From the NCBI RefSeq assembly GCF_014333615.1, contig NZ_JACSCY010000017.1, positions 1 to 64,000 on the forward strand: a stretch of DNA of 64,000 nt, in the 5' to 3' direction. Positions 42,653-51,402 of this stretch are shown here, piece by piece. A program made the position numbers and the translations under genes. The notes beneath the pieces are model-generated. The model searched no databases. It was not told the origin of the DNA and was given only the letters and a program-made list of their open reading frames with translations. This stretch comes from Hymenobacter citatus. GTDB lineage: Bacteria; Bacteroidota; Bacteroidia; Cytophagales; Hymenobacteraceae. Positions within the stretch are counted from its first letter, which is position 1. Every line of letters starts with the position of its first letter.

Positions 42653-42760
42653 AGTCAGCACGTCATTTTGAACATTCTGCGCATCAAGCATAGATGAGAA
42701 ATCTTGCGTGCTGACGAATGGATAGTATTGTCATGCTAAGCTTGTCGAAGTATCTCTATC
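42653..42760. repeat. Variant family B repeat cluster
   Basis: GTCAGCACGTCATTTTGAAC at 42653 and TTGCGTGCTGAC ending 42714 form one imperfect inversion. A second piece, GTCATGCTAAGCTTGTCGAAG at 42731, is a half-element. These share the GTCATNCTNA motif of family B. The half-element ends within bases of the start codon of the next small gene. Confidence 0.65.
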
Positions 42761-42931
42761 ATGAGTGATGAATATTGGAATAAGGTAGGCGGATTAGTTC
42801 TTATAGTTTGCGGCTGGTTTCTAGGAGGAATAGGATATGGAGAACCTATGGGGCCTTTCTGGAGCACTATCTGCCTTCTGTCAATGTTTCCTTTGATTAT
42901 CTTCGGTATATACATCTTAGCCCGTAAATAG
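42761..42931 (+). CDS. 56-residue two-helix membrane protein
   Basis: A small gene from ATG 42761 to TAG 42931. The product begins MSDEYWNKVGGLVLIVCGWF, continues GGIGYGEPMGPFWSTICLLS and ends GIYILARK: two hydrophobic helices with a short Gly/Pro turn, so a hairpin inner-membrane peptide. It sits between two variant family B elements and its composition is AT-richer than neighbouring core genes. No homologue is recognised; function unknown. Confidence 0.6.
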   Translation: MSDEYWNKVGGLVLIVCGWFLGGIGYGEPMGPFWSTICLLSMFPLIIFGIYILARK

Positions 42932-42957
42932 GAAGCTGGTTTTGAAATAAGGATGTT

Positions 42958-43050
42958 GTCATGCTGAACTTGTTGAAGCATCTCGCGTGCTGATGGTGGA
43001 GTACTGCTTTTACATTAGCACGCGAGATGCTTCGACAAGCTCAGCATGAC
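42958..43050. repeat. Variant family B palindrome
   Basis: TGTCATGCTGAACTTGTTGA at the left and TCGACAAGCTCAGCATGAC at the right, with a second tier GCATCTCGCGTGCT/AGCACGCGAGATGC. It fills the gap after the small membrane protein gene. Confidence 0.88.
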
Positions 43051-43102
43051 GTTCTTACCGTTACTTAGCCAAAACCAAAAACAATCAACCAAAAACTGAA
43101 AA

Positions 43103-43399
43103 ATGGCTTCCTCCCAGCAACTAGCCCAACTCGACCGCCTGGAGCGGCAAGTGAACAGCTTAGTGGCTGCCTATCAGCAGGTGCGGGAGGAATTGAGCGA
43201 TGCCCAAACCACCATTGAGCAGCTGCGCGCCGATGTGCGCGACCGGGACCGGCAGCTCAAGGATTTCCAGAACCGGGAGAATATCGCTAAACTTGTCAAT
43301 ACCGTAGCAGAGAAACCTGCCCACGTCAACGAGCTGAAACTGCGCCTCAACGAATACATCCGCGAAATAGATAAGTGCCTTGCCTATTTGAAGGAGTAA
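43103..43399 (+). CDS. Coiled-coil protein next to zapA
   Basis: A 98-residue protein, almost entirely heptad-patterned coiled coil (LAQLDRLERQVNSLVAAYQQ, then LSDAQTTIEQLRADVRDRDR). No signal or membrane segment. It lies 37 bp upstream of zapA, and I recall small coiled-coil genes in this position in other Bacteroidota, suggesting a divisome role (ZapB-like, inference). The start is ATG at 43103. Confidence 0.8.
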   Translation: MASSQQLAQLDRLERQVNSLVAAYQQVREELSDAQTTIEQLRADVRDRDRQLKDFQNRENIAKLVNTVAEKPAHVNELKLRLNEYIREIDKCLAYLKE

Positions 43400-43436
43400 C
43401 GACCTATCCCCATCCACCTAAAAACGCACTGCTCGC

Positions 43437-43727
43437 ATGAGCGACTTAGCCATAAAAATTCGTATTGCTGAACGGGAATATCCCATGCGCGTTGCCGCCC
43501 CCGATGAGGAGCGCCTGCGCATGGCCGGTAAGCTGCTGAATGAAAAGCTTAAGGAGTTCCGCGACCAGTACGGCATCCAGGACAAACAGGACCTTTTGGC
43601 CATGATTGCCCTAACCACAATGGTCGACCGCCTGAAGGTCGGCAAGGAGAAGGACGGCACCGATGCAGCCCTTACCGAGCGCCTCGCGCGCTTGGACGAG
43701 CTGCTTTCGTCGCTGGTGCTGGGCTAA
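43437..43727 (+). CDS. zapA: Cell division protein ZapA
   Basis: A 96-residue protein of ZapA fold. The N-terminal strand pair (IKIRIAEREYPMRVAAPDEE) is followed by a long helix (LRMAGKLLNEKLKEFRDQYG) and a C-terminal helix (LTERLARLDELLSSLVLG). ZapA bundles FtsZ filaments. It is grouped with the coiled-coil gene and, 125 bp downstream, RNase Y. Confidence 0.88.
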   Translation: MSDLAIKIRIAEREYPMRVAAPDEERLRMAGKLLNEKLKEFRDQYGIQDKQDLLAMIALTTMVDRLKVGKEKDGTDAALTERLARLDELLSSLVLG

Positions 43728-43852
43728 TCGTAGCCCGGCTTCGGTTTCACGCTTTCCCTACCCCCGTGGCAATCGGCCGTGCGGGTGGGCACGCGTTGGA
43801 CTAGTTTTTTTGTTATGGTTTTTATATACCCCTTCCCCAAAAACCATAGCAC
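43728..43852 (+). other. zapA-rny intergenic, possible structured RNA
   Basis: 125 bp containing a short stem CGTGC/GCACG (43778-43782, 43789-43793), pyrimidine-rich CCCTACCCCC, and a T7 run at 43806-43812. It could be a leader of rny, a weak terminator, or a small RNA. 6S RNA lies beside zapA in some other phyla, but no 6S structure could be drawn here. Confidence 0.35.
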
Positions 43853-45517
43853 ATGTCACCCTATGTTTATATCGCGCTGGCTGCCGTCGTTGCCCTTGTG
43901 GCCGGCGTGTTTGTCGGCCGCCTGCTGGCCGGCAAGGCCCGGCAGGACCATGAGGCCGAGGCTCGCGCCCGCGCCCAACAGCTTCTGCAAGAAGCAGAAG
44001 AGAAAGCCAACCGCATCCGCGACGAGCGGATTCAGCAGTCGAAAGACAAGTTTCGGACCCTCAAGCATGAGTTTGAGCAGGAAAGCCGCCGCCAAAAAGC
44101 TGAGCTGGACACCGAGCTGACCCAGCGCCGTCAAGCCGTGGTGGAGCAGGAGCAGAACATCAAGCAGCTCACGCAAACCACGCAAAAACAGCTCGACCAG
44201 ATTCAGCGCAAAGAAAAAGAGCTGGATACCCTGCGCGACAAGCTCCAGAACGACGCCCAACAACAGCGCGACCGGCTGGATGCCCAAGAGGAAAAGCGCC
44301 AAACGGCTCACGAAGCCCAGTTGGCCAAGCTGCAACTACGTGAGGTAGAGGCCGAAGAAAAGGCCCGCCAAGTGCAACAGCAACTCGAAACTATTTCGGG
44401 CCTAACGGCCGCCGAAGCCCGCGAGCAGCTGGTGGAATCGTTGAAGAACGAGGCACAGTTGCAAGCATCATCTTACATCAAAGACGTGGTGGCGCAAAGC
44501 AAGCTCACGGCTACCAAAGATGCTAAGAAGGTGGTGCTGGAAACCATTCAGCGCACTGCTGCTGAGCACGCCATTGAGAACTGCGTGTCGGTATTCAATA
44601 TTGAGTCGGACGACGTGAAGGGCAAGATTATCGGCCGCGAGGGTCGGAACATTCGCGCCCTGGAAGCCGCTACTGGCGTTGAGATTATTGTGGACGATAC
44701 CCCCGAGGCCATCATCATTTCGGGCTTCGATCCGGTGCGCCGCGAGGTGGCTCGTCTGAGCCTGCACCTGCTGGTGAAGGACGGCCGGATTCACCCGGCC
44801 CGCATCGAGGAGATTGTGGCCAAAACCCGCAAGAACATCGACGAGGAAATCGTGGAAATCGGGGAGAAAACCATCATCGACCTGGGCATCCACGGCCTAC
44901 ACCCCGAGCTGGTGAAGATGGTAGGGCGCATGCGTTTCCGGTCGTCGTATGGCCAGAACCTGCTCCAGCACTCGCGTGAGGTAGCCAACCTTTGCGCCAC
45001 CATGGCCGCCGAGTTGGGCCTGAACGTGAAGCACGCCAAACGCGCCGGCCTCCTGCACGACATCGGTAAGGTAAGCACCGAGGAGCCCGAGCTGCCCCAC
45101 GCCATACTGGGCATGGAGATGGCCAAGAAGTACAAAGAGCACCCCGACGTGGTAAACGCCATCGGCGCCCACCACGACGAGATGGAGATGACGGCCATGA
45201 TTGCGCCCCTGGTGCAGGCCTGCGACGCCATTTCGGGCTCGCGCCCCGGCGCCCGCCGCGAGATGATGGAAAGCTACATCAAGCGCCTCAAGCAGCTGGA
45301 AGAAACCGCTGTGTCGTTTGACGGGGTGTTGCAGTGCTACGCCATCCAGGCCGGCCGTGAGCTGCGCGTGATGGTGAATGCCGAAAACGTAACCGACGAC
45401 CGCGCCCAGGAGCTGAGCTACGAGATTTCGCAGAAAATCGAGAAGGAAATGCAGTACCCCGGTCAGATCAAGATTACCGTGATTCGGGAGATGCGCGCCG
45501 TGGCCTACGCTAAGTAG
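43853..45517 (+). CDS. rny: Ribonuclease Y
   Basis: A 554-residue endoribonuclease that initiates mRNA decay. An N-terminal membrane anchor (YVYIALAAVVALVAGVFVGR) leads into a long coiled coil (residues 30-200), then a KH RNA-binding domain (KGKIIGREGRNIRALEAATG near 260) and an HD metal domain (GLLHDIGKV near 398, HHDE later). Length is slightly above B. subtilis Rny. The start is ATG at 43853; strong hairpin terminator after the stop. Confidence 0.96.
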   Translation: MSPYVYIALAAVVALVAGVFVGRLLAGKARQDHEAEARARAQQLLQEAEEKANRIRDERIQQSKDKFRTLKHEFEQESRRQKAELDTELTQRRQAVVEQEQNIKQLTQTTQKQLDQIQRKEKELDTLRDKLQNDAQQQRDRLDAQEEKRQTAHEAQLAKLQLREVEAEEKARQVQQQLETISGLTAAEAREQLVESLKNEAQLQASSYIKDVVAQSKLTATKDAKKVVLETIQRTAAEHAIENCVSVFNIESDDVKGKIIGREGRNIRALEAATGVEIIVDDTPEAIIISGFDPVRREVARLSLHLLVKDGRIHPARIEEIVAKTRKNIDEEIVEIGEKTIIDLGIHGLHPELVKMVGRMRFRSSYGQNLLQHSREVANLCATMAAELGLNVKHAKRAGLLHDIGKVSTEEPELPHAILGMEMAKKYKEHPDVVNAIGAHHDEMEMTAMIAPLVQACDAISGSRPGARREMMESYIKRLKQLEETAVSFDGVLQCYAIQAGRELRVMVNAENVTDDRAQELSYEISQKIEKEMQYPGQIKITVIREMRAVAYAK

Positions 45518-45536
45518 GGTAAGGCAACCAACGTAG

Positions 45537-45570
45537 AAAAGCCGCCGCAACGAGAGTTGCGGCGGCTTTT
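45537..45570 (+). terminator. Intrinsic terminator of rny
   Basis: A 15-bp perfect stem AAAAGCCGCCGCAAC with loop GAGA, followed by TT. It lies 20 nt after the stop. Confidence 0.92.
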
Positions 45571-45671
45571 TTGTGGCAAATAAATTTTTTAACGAAAACG
45601 CTAACTGCTTGCAACCTATGCTACTTGAATAGGCTCTTGTACCTGTATTATCCACTACACTATTCCTATCC

Positions 45672-45735
45672 GGCGATGGTCTGCCGGTTGTTGCGGAGCA
45701 TGTTGCTGCGCCAGCCAGTAGACCATCGCCTTTTA
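45672..45735 (+). terminator. Hairpin with T-run abutting a start codon
   Basis: GGCGATGGTCT (45672-45682) pairs perfectly with AGACCATCGCC (45721-45731), enclosing a second imperfect stem. TTTT at 45732-45735 leads straight into ATG at 45735-45741. It could end a small upstream transcript or act as an attenuator of the lipoprotein gene. Confidence 0.5.
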
Positions 45736-46526
45736 TGTGTATGACAAAATCGGTGCGCTGGGATAGAGTTTTTCTTTGGCTGGTGGTATCGGTGAGCCTG
45801 AGCGGCTGTGTGCTCTACACACCACTTCGGCCCAGTGCACCTATGCTGCGCGAGAAAGGGCAGGCCGAGGTAGGTGGCGGCACCTACCTTTTCTCCGGCC
45901 GCTTAGAGGGCTCGGCTGCGTACTCGCCGGTGCGGCATGTGGTGGTGCGGACCGCGGGTGCACTCCGCACCGACAAGCGCGATACCGCAACGTACTCTCG
46001 TACGCGCCAATTGGAAGTAGGCACCGGTACTTACTGGGCGCTTGGGCAGCGGTGGTTGGTAGGGGGCTCTATGGGGTACGGCTGGGGGCACAGCAGCCGC
46101 GGGTATCAGGACGAAAGCTACTTGGGCATTTTTCGCCGCGATTCTACTATCACGTACCAGTACGATGCACGCTACGGGAAGCCTTTTGGCGACGTGTTTG
46201 TGGCGTATGAGGATGGCCCGTTCACGATGGGCATGGCCTACCGGCTTTCGCAGGTACGCTTTACCACTCTCACCAACAACGGGCAGCCTATCCGCTTGCG
46301 CCGCATGACGCGCAACGAGCCCATGCTGTTTATGCGCTTTGGCAATCGGCAGGGCGTATTACAGTGGGCCCAGCTGCAACTCACGCTCAGCTCTTCGTGG
46401 TCGGCCGATCTGGTGCGAAGGTCGGCCCCAGTAGGCCCACTACTTACCGATGTGAAGGCCGGTAACTTATTTACCTCCATTGGGATTGTGGTATATCCGC
46501 ACCGCTTTAAACGGGAGCGGTATTAA
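45735..46526 (+). CDS. Beta-rich exported lipoprotein, paralogue of 54407 gene
   Basis: A 263-residue protein with a type II signal peptide (FLWLVVSVSLSGC, Cys near residue 25). The mature N-terminus reads YTPLRPSAPMLREKGQAEVG, then a succession of amphipathic strands with aromatic girdles ending IGIVVYPHRF, suggesting a small beta-barrel. The same N-terminal pattern occurs in the protein at 54407. Function unknown. ATGs at 45735 and 45741 are both possible; a hairpin ends immediately upstream. Confidence 0.75.
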   Translation: MCMTKSVRWDRVFLWLVVSVSLSGCVLYTPLRPSAPMLREKGQAEVGGGTYLFSGRLEGSAAYSPVRHVVVRTAGALRTDKRDTATYSRTRQLEVGTGTYWALGQRWLVGGSMGYGWGHSSRGYQDESYLGIFRRDSTITYQYDARYGKPFGDVFVAYEDGPFTMGMAYRLSQVRFTTLTNNGQPIRLRRMTRNEPMLFMRFGNRQGVLQWAQLQLTLSSSWSADLVRRSAPVGPLLTDVKAGNLFTSIGIVVYPHRFKRERY

Positions 46527-46590
46527 GAGAGCATCGTTCCTCGGCAAGCTCGGAATGACGTTCTAAAAGCTTTAATGGTCTCAAAGTCAT

Positions 46591-46638
46591 AAAAGCAGAA
46601 AGCCCACCCGAATTTTCCGGGCGGGCCTTTTGCTTTTG
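46591..46638. terminator. Bidirectional terminator
   Basis: AAAGCCCACCCG and CGGGCGGGCCTTT form an imperfect stem flanked by A-rich sequence on the left and TTTTG on the right. It lies between the lipoprotein and the convergent efflux operon. Confidence 0.75.
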
Positions 46639-46662
46639 CCGATGTGCGGCTAACTGCTCGCA

Positions 46663-48105
46663 TTACTGCTGCCAACCACCGCCTAGGGCGCGGTATACAT
46701 TCACGGTAGCGTTCAGCTGCTGCATCTTGGTTTCGATCAGGTCAAACTTCGATTCCAAAGCGTCGCGTTGTGTGAACAGCACTTCCGTGTACTCGGCGCG
46801 AGCCGAGCGGAAGAGGCTGTTGGAAATCGTAACAGACTGGTTCAGGGACTGCACTTCCAGCGCCTTTTCGTTGTAGCTCTGGGCCAGGTTGCGGATGTTG
46901 GCCAGCTCGTTTACTACCTCCACATAGGCGTTCAGCACGGTGCGCTCGTAGTTATAGGCGGCCTGCGTCTGCACGGCGTTGGCGCTGCCGTACACGGCTT
47001 TGATGCCGTTGCGGTTCACCAGGGGCGCCACCAGCTCGCCGGCCAAGTTGTAGAGCATCGACTCGGGGGTAGAGAACAACAAACCAGGTTTGAACGCCTC
47101 GAAGCCCACCGAGCCAGTGAGGCGTAGCGAAGGGTAGAAGTTGGCGCGCGCCACCTGCACGTCTAGTTTGGTGGCGGCCAATTGCTGCTCGGCTTGCCGG
47201 ATGTCGGGGCGATTTTGCAGCAGCTGCGAGGGCACGCCCGTTTGAATCACCGTCGGTACCAGGTCGTTGAACGTGGAGTCGTTGCGCACAATTGGGCGGG
47301 GGTAGCGGCCGGTGAGGAAGTTGATCCGGTTTTCGGTTTCGATGATGCGCTGCTGAATGCCGTATTGCAGGCTGCGGGTGTTGTGCACCTGGGCCTCAAA
47401 ACGTTGCACGGCCAGCTCCGTGGTGCGCGCCGATTCCTTTTGCAGCTTCACCAGTTCCAGCGCATTGGTCTGAATCTCGATGTTCTGCTGCACAATCGCC
47501 AGTTGGTTGTCGAGGGCCAGCAACTCGTAATAGGAGTTGGCAATTTCGGCAATCAGGTTGGTAATCGTAAAGTTCCTACCTTCCACGCTCGACAGGTAGC
47601 GCAGGGCGGCCGACTTGCGGGCGTTGCGCAGCTTGTGCCAAATATCCACTTCCCAGCTCGCAAACGCGCCTACCCGGTAGTTAGGCAGCGGGTCGGGCGT
47701 GCGGTGCTCGGGCTTGATGTTCACGGCCTCCTCGGTGGCGCCGCGCAGCGTGTAGCGGCCGGGGCGCTCGGCCTCGGCGTTGGCTCCCAGGCCCACGAAG
47801 GGCAGGTACTCGCCCTTGCGGATTTGCACCTCGTTGCGGGAAATCTGGATTTCCTGCAAGGCAATGTTCAGCTCCTGGTTGTGCTGTAGAGCGGTATCAA
47901 TGAGGGCTACCAGGTTGGGGTCGGTGAAGAACTGCCGCCACCGCACCTGGGCCGCGCTGGCCGTATCTTGGGCCGCGGCGCTGTTGTAGCTGGCGGGCAC
48001 ACGCCGATTGGCGTCTTTCACCACCAGCTCCGGCATCTTGCAGCTCCCTACCGCCAACGACAAACAGGCTACGCTTATATACTGATAAATGCGTTTTCTA
48101 AGCAT
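46663..48105 (-). CDS. RND efflux outer-membrane channel (NodT/OprM type)
   Basis: A 480-residue TolC-fold lipoprotein. The signal peptide ends LAVGSC; two long repeat halves follow (TALQHNQELNIALQEIQISR and RPDIRQAEQQLAATKLDVQV, the conserved helix pair). It forms the trimeric exit duct. The ATG at 48105 overlaps the pump stop by 8 nt (ATGCTTAG), so it is translationally coupled; the longer start at 48123 is only TTG. Last gene of the adaptor-pump-channel operon. Confidence 0.92.
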   Translation of the reverse strand: MLRKRIYQYISVACLSLAVGSCKMPELVVKDANRRVPASYNSAAAQDTASAAQVRWRQFFTDPNLVALIDTALQHNQELNIALQEIQISRNEVQIRKGEYLPFVGLGANAEAERPGRYTLRGATEEAVNIKPEHRTPDPLPNYRVGAFASWEVDIWHKLRNARKSAALRYLSSVEGRNFTITNLIAEIANSYYELLALDNQLAIVQQNIEIQTNALELVKLQKESARTTELAVQRFEAQVHNTRSLQYGIQQRIIETENRINFLTGRYPRPIVRNDSTFNDLVPTVIQTGVPSQLLQNRPDIRQAEQQLAATKLDVQVARANFYPSLRLTGSVGFEAFKPGLLFSTPESMLYNLAGELVAPLVNRNGIKAVYGSANAVQTQAAYNYERTVLNAYVEVVNELANIRNLAQSYNEKALEVQSLNQSVTISNSLFRSARAEYTEVLFTQRDALESKFDLIETKMQQLNATVNVYRALGGGWQQ

Positions 48106-51100
48106 GAGCTTCAACTTCTTCAACTAGCACGCGAGGCTCTACGCCTTCGCTTATCGGATATTCATTTTCGTCCTGGATTAGCTTGCGCCCTTCAGCCAGC
48201 TTGCCAAAGATGTAGTAGAGGCCGGGCACCAGCACCACCCCGAACACAGTGCCGAACAGCATGCCGCCCAGCGCCGCCGTGCCAATGGTGCGGTTGCCGA
48301 TGGCCCCCGCGCCCGTAGCCAGCACCAGCGGAATCAGACCGGCAATGAAGGCGAAGGAAGTCATCAGGATAGGGCGGAAACGAGCCTTGGCACCGGCAAT
48401 AGCCGCATCGCGTACTGAGAGGCCGTGCTCGTGTTCCTGCACGGCAAACTCCACAATCAGCACCGCGTTTTTGCCCAGCAAGCCCACCAGCATCACCAGT
48501 CCTACCTGGGCGTAGATGTTGTTGGCCAGGCCCAGCATCTTGATGAAGGCGAAGGAGCCGAATATCCCGGCCGGCAACGACAGCACTACCGCCAAGGGCA
48601 GCAGGAAGCTCTCGTACTGCGCAGCCAGCACCAGGTAAACGAAGGCCAGCACCACCAGGAAGATGTAGATGGCCTCGTTGCCGCGGCTCACCTCGTCTTT
48701 CGACAGGCCACCCCAGTCGATGTCGTAGCCGCGGGGTAGGGTTTCGCGGGCCACTTCCTGCACCGCCTTAATGGCCTCGCCCGAGCTGTAGCCGGCGGCG
48801 GCATCGCCGCGGATGGAGGCGGTGGTGTACATGTTGTAACGGTTGATTTCGTTGGCGCCCTGGGTCTTCACGATTTTCATGAAGGCCGAGAACGGCACCA
48901 TCTCACCCCGGTCGTTTTTCACCCACATGTCCATCACGTCTTTGGGTAGGCGGCGGTACTCGGGCGAGGCCTGCACGTACACCTTAAAAAAGCGCTGGTA
49001 TTTGATGAAGCCCAGCTCGTAGGTCGAGCCAATCATGATGCTCAGTGTGTTCATGGCGTTGCCAATGCTCACGCCTTTCTGCATGGCCAGCTGGTTGTCG
49101 ATCTTCAGCTCGTACTGCGGGTAGTTGGCCGAGTAGAACGTAAACAGCCCAGCCAGTTCCTTACGCTTGTTGAGGGCTGCCATAAAGTCCTCGTTCACCT
49201 TTTCCAGCGCCTTATAGTCGCCGGTGTTGGTTTTGTCGAGCAGTTGGAGCTGGAAACCGCCTGCCGCGCCATAGCCCGGTACTGCTGGTGGCTCGAAGAA
49301 TTCCACAGTCGCGCCGGGAATTTGCTTGGCCTTTTTCTCCAGTTCCTCCACAATGTCGTGGATGGACTCCTTGCGCTCCGACCATGGCTTTAAGTTAATC
49401 AAGCAGGTGCCAGCATTGGAGCCCCTACCCTCCGTGAGTACCTCGTAGCCGGCCAGGGTAGAAATGCTCTGGATGCCAGGTACGTCCTTCGCCAGCTCGT
49501 AGAGGCGCTGCGAAATGTCGTTGGTACGCTCTAGCGTGGAGCCGGGGGGCGTTTGGATGATGGCGTAGAGCATGCCCTGGTCCTCACTCGGGATAAAGCC
49601 CGAGGGGAGGGTAGAGGAGATGCCCATAATGCCCAAGCCGAAAATAATCAGCACGCCGAACGTCACCACGCGCCGGTCCACCACCTTTTCCAGCACCCCA
49701 ATGTAGCGGCCAGTCAGCTTCTCAAAGCCGCGGTTAAACCAGTCGATAAAGCGGTTGATGGGTGTTTTCTTGCGCGGCTGGCCGTGCGTGTTCTTCAAGA
49801 TCATGGCGCACAGCACCGGTGTGAGCGTGAGGGCCACTACACCCGAAATCACAATGGAAGTAGCCATGGTGATGGAGAACTGGCGGTAGAAAATACCCAC
49901 CGGGCCGCTCATGAAGGCCACCGGCACGAATACCGCCGTCATCAGAATAGTAATGGCAATGATGGCGCCGCTGATTTCACCAATCACCTCGCGCACCGCG
50001 CCGTACGGCGAGAGGTGCTTTTCCTCCATCTTGGCGTGCACGGCCTCTACCACCACAATGGCGTCGTCGACCACAATACCAATGGCCAGCACCAGTGCAA
50101 AGAGCGTTATCATGTTGATGGTGAGCCCGAACGCCTGCATCGCCACAAATGCACCCACCAACGACACGGGCACCGCAATAATGGGGATGAGGGTAGAGCG
50201 CCAGTCGCCCAGGAACAGGAATACTACCAGCGCCACCAGCAAGAAGGCGTCGCGCAGGGTGTGGATTACGTTTTCTGTGGAGGCGTCGAGGAAGTTCGAC
50301 ACATCGTAGCTGATTTTGTAGTCCATGCCGGGGGGCATGGTTTTCTTCAGCTCCTCCAGCTTGGCCTTCACGTTCTCAATCACCTCCGAGGCGTTGGAGC
50401 CGTAGGTTTGCTTGAGCACAATAGCCGCCGAGGGGTAGCCGTCGAGGTTGGAGTAGATGTCGTAGAACTCTGAGCCCAGCTGCACGTCGGCAATGTCCTT
50501 CAGGTGCAGAATCTCACCGTCAGGGTTGGCCTTGATAATCACGTTTTTGTACTGGTCCACGTCGTTGAAGCGGCCCTGGTAGGTGAGCACATACTCCAGG
50601 GCTTCGGCCCTACCCCCGTCGGAGCGGCCAATACGGCCCGGCGAGCCAATCACGCTCTGGTCGTCAAGGGCCTTCATCACGTCGTCGGCCGAAACGTTGT
50701 AGGCACGCATGCGGTCAGGCTTCAGCCAGATACGCATGGCGTACTGCCGGCTACCCAGGATGCTGGCCCGCCCAATGCCGTTGATGCGCTGGATTTCGGG
50801 TATCATGTTCACCCCGGCAAAGTTGAACAGGTACTTCATGTCCGTGTTCTTGTCTTTGCTGTACAGGTTCACGTACATCAACATGTTGGGCACCACGCGG
50901 TTCACAATCACGCCCTCGCGCTGTACCAGCACCGGCAAGCGGTTGAGCACCTGTGCAATACGCGTGTTCACGTTCACCACGGCCTGGTCGGGGTCGGTGC
51001 CCAGGTTGAATACAATCTGGATGTTGGCTTCGCCGGCCGATACGGCGTCAGAGGTCATGTACTTCATGCCGGGCACGCCGTTCACGGCCTGCTCCAGCGG

Positions 51101-51289
51101 AATCAGCACCGACTCGGTGAGCACCTTGGCACTGGCACCAGGGTAGGCCGCCGACACCATCACCATGGGCGGCGAAATTTCCGGAAACTGCGACGTGGGC
51201 AGCGTCTTGATAGCCAGCACGCCCATAAACACAATCACCACCGAAATAACAATGGCAAAGACTGGCCTACGAATGAATTTACTGAACAT
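48098..51289 (-). CDS. RND efflux pump permease (HAE1/AcrB family)
   Basis: A 1063-residue inner-membrane pump with twelve predicted helices and two large periplasmic loops. The proton-relay motif in TM4 is LALVLAIGIVVDDAIVVVEA (two adjacent Asp), and the start FIRRPVFAIVISVVIVFMGV and MISTLPSGFIPSEDQG segment are typical HAE1. It exports hydrophobic drugs or toxins in exchange for protons with the adjacent adaptor and channel. Middle gene of the operon. Confidence 0.96.
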   Translation of the reverse strand: MFSKFIRRPVFAIVISVVIVFMGVLAIKTLPTSQFPEISPPMVMVSAAYPGASAKVLTESVLIPLEQAVNGVPGMKYMTSDAVSAGEANIQIVFNLGTDPDQAVVNVNTRIAQVLNRLPVLVQREGVIVNRVVPNMLMYVNLYSKDKNTDMKYLFNFAGVNMIPEIQRINGIGRASILGSRQYAMRIWLKPDRMRAYNVSADDVMKALDDQSVIGSPGRIGRSDGGRAEALEYVLTYQGRFNDVDQYKNVIIKANPDGEILHLKDIADVQLGSEFYDIYSNLDGYPSAAIVLKQTYGSNASEVIENVKAKLEELKKTMPPGMDYKISYDVSNFLDASTENVIHTLRDAFLLVALVVFLFLGDWRSTLIPIIAVPVSLVGAFVAMQAFGLTINMITLFALVLAIGIVVDDAIVVVEAVHAKMEEKHLSPYGAVREVIGEISGAIIAITILMTAVFVPVAFMSGPVGIFYRQFSITMATSIVISGVVALTLTPVLCAMILKNTHGQPRKKTPINRFIDWFNRGFEKLTGRYIGVLEKVVDRRVVTFGVLIIFGLGIMGISSTLPSGFIPSEDQGMLYAIIQTPPGSTLERTNDISQRLYELAKDVPGIQSISTLAGYEVLTEGRGSNAGTCLINLKPWSERKESIHDIVEELEKKAKQIPGATVEFFEPPAVPGYGAAGGFQLQLLDKTNTGDYKALEKVNEDFMAALNKRKELAGLFTFYSANYPQYELKIDNQLAMQKGVSIGNAMNTLSIMIGSTYELGFIKYQRFFKVYVQASPEYRRLPKDVMDMWVKNDRGEMVPFSAFMKIVKTQGANEINRYNMYTTASIRGDAAAGYSSGEAIKAVQEVARETLPRGYDIDWGGLSKDEVSRGNEAIYIFLVVLAFVYLVLAAQYESFLLPLAVVLSLPAGIFGSFAFIKMLGLANNIYAQVGLVMLVGLLGKNAVLIVEFAVQEHEHGLSVRDAAIAGAKARFRPILMTSFAFIAGLIPLVLATGAGAIGNRTIGTAALGGMLFGTVFGVVLVPGLYYIFGKLAEGRKLIQDENEYPISEGVEPRVLVEEVEAHA

Positions 51290-51301
51290 AAGATAAGGCT
51301 A

Positions 51302-51402
51302 AGGTAGGGGCGGCTTGCAGCCGCCCGTCGTTGAAACGGAATCGGTAGGACCAGCAGGAGTTAGGCTTGCTACAAGCGCTCGGCTGCAAGCCGACCCTAT
51401 TC
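51302..51402. repeat. Inverted repeat, family E, overlapping the adaptor stop
   Basis: TAGGGGCGGCTTGCAGCCG at the left and CGGCTGCAAGCCGACCCTA at the right are near-complements; the left arm is itself a GGCGGCTTGCAGCCGCC hairpin. The right arm contains the CTA that is read on the minus strand as the TAG stop of the adaptor gene. Confidence 0.85.
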
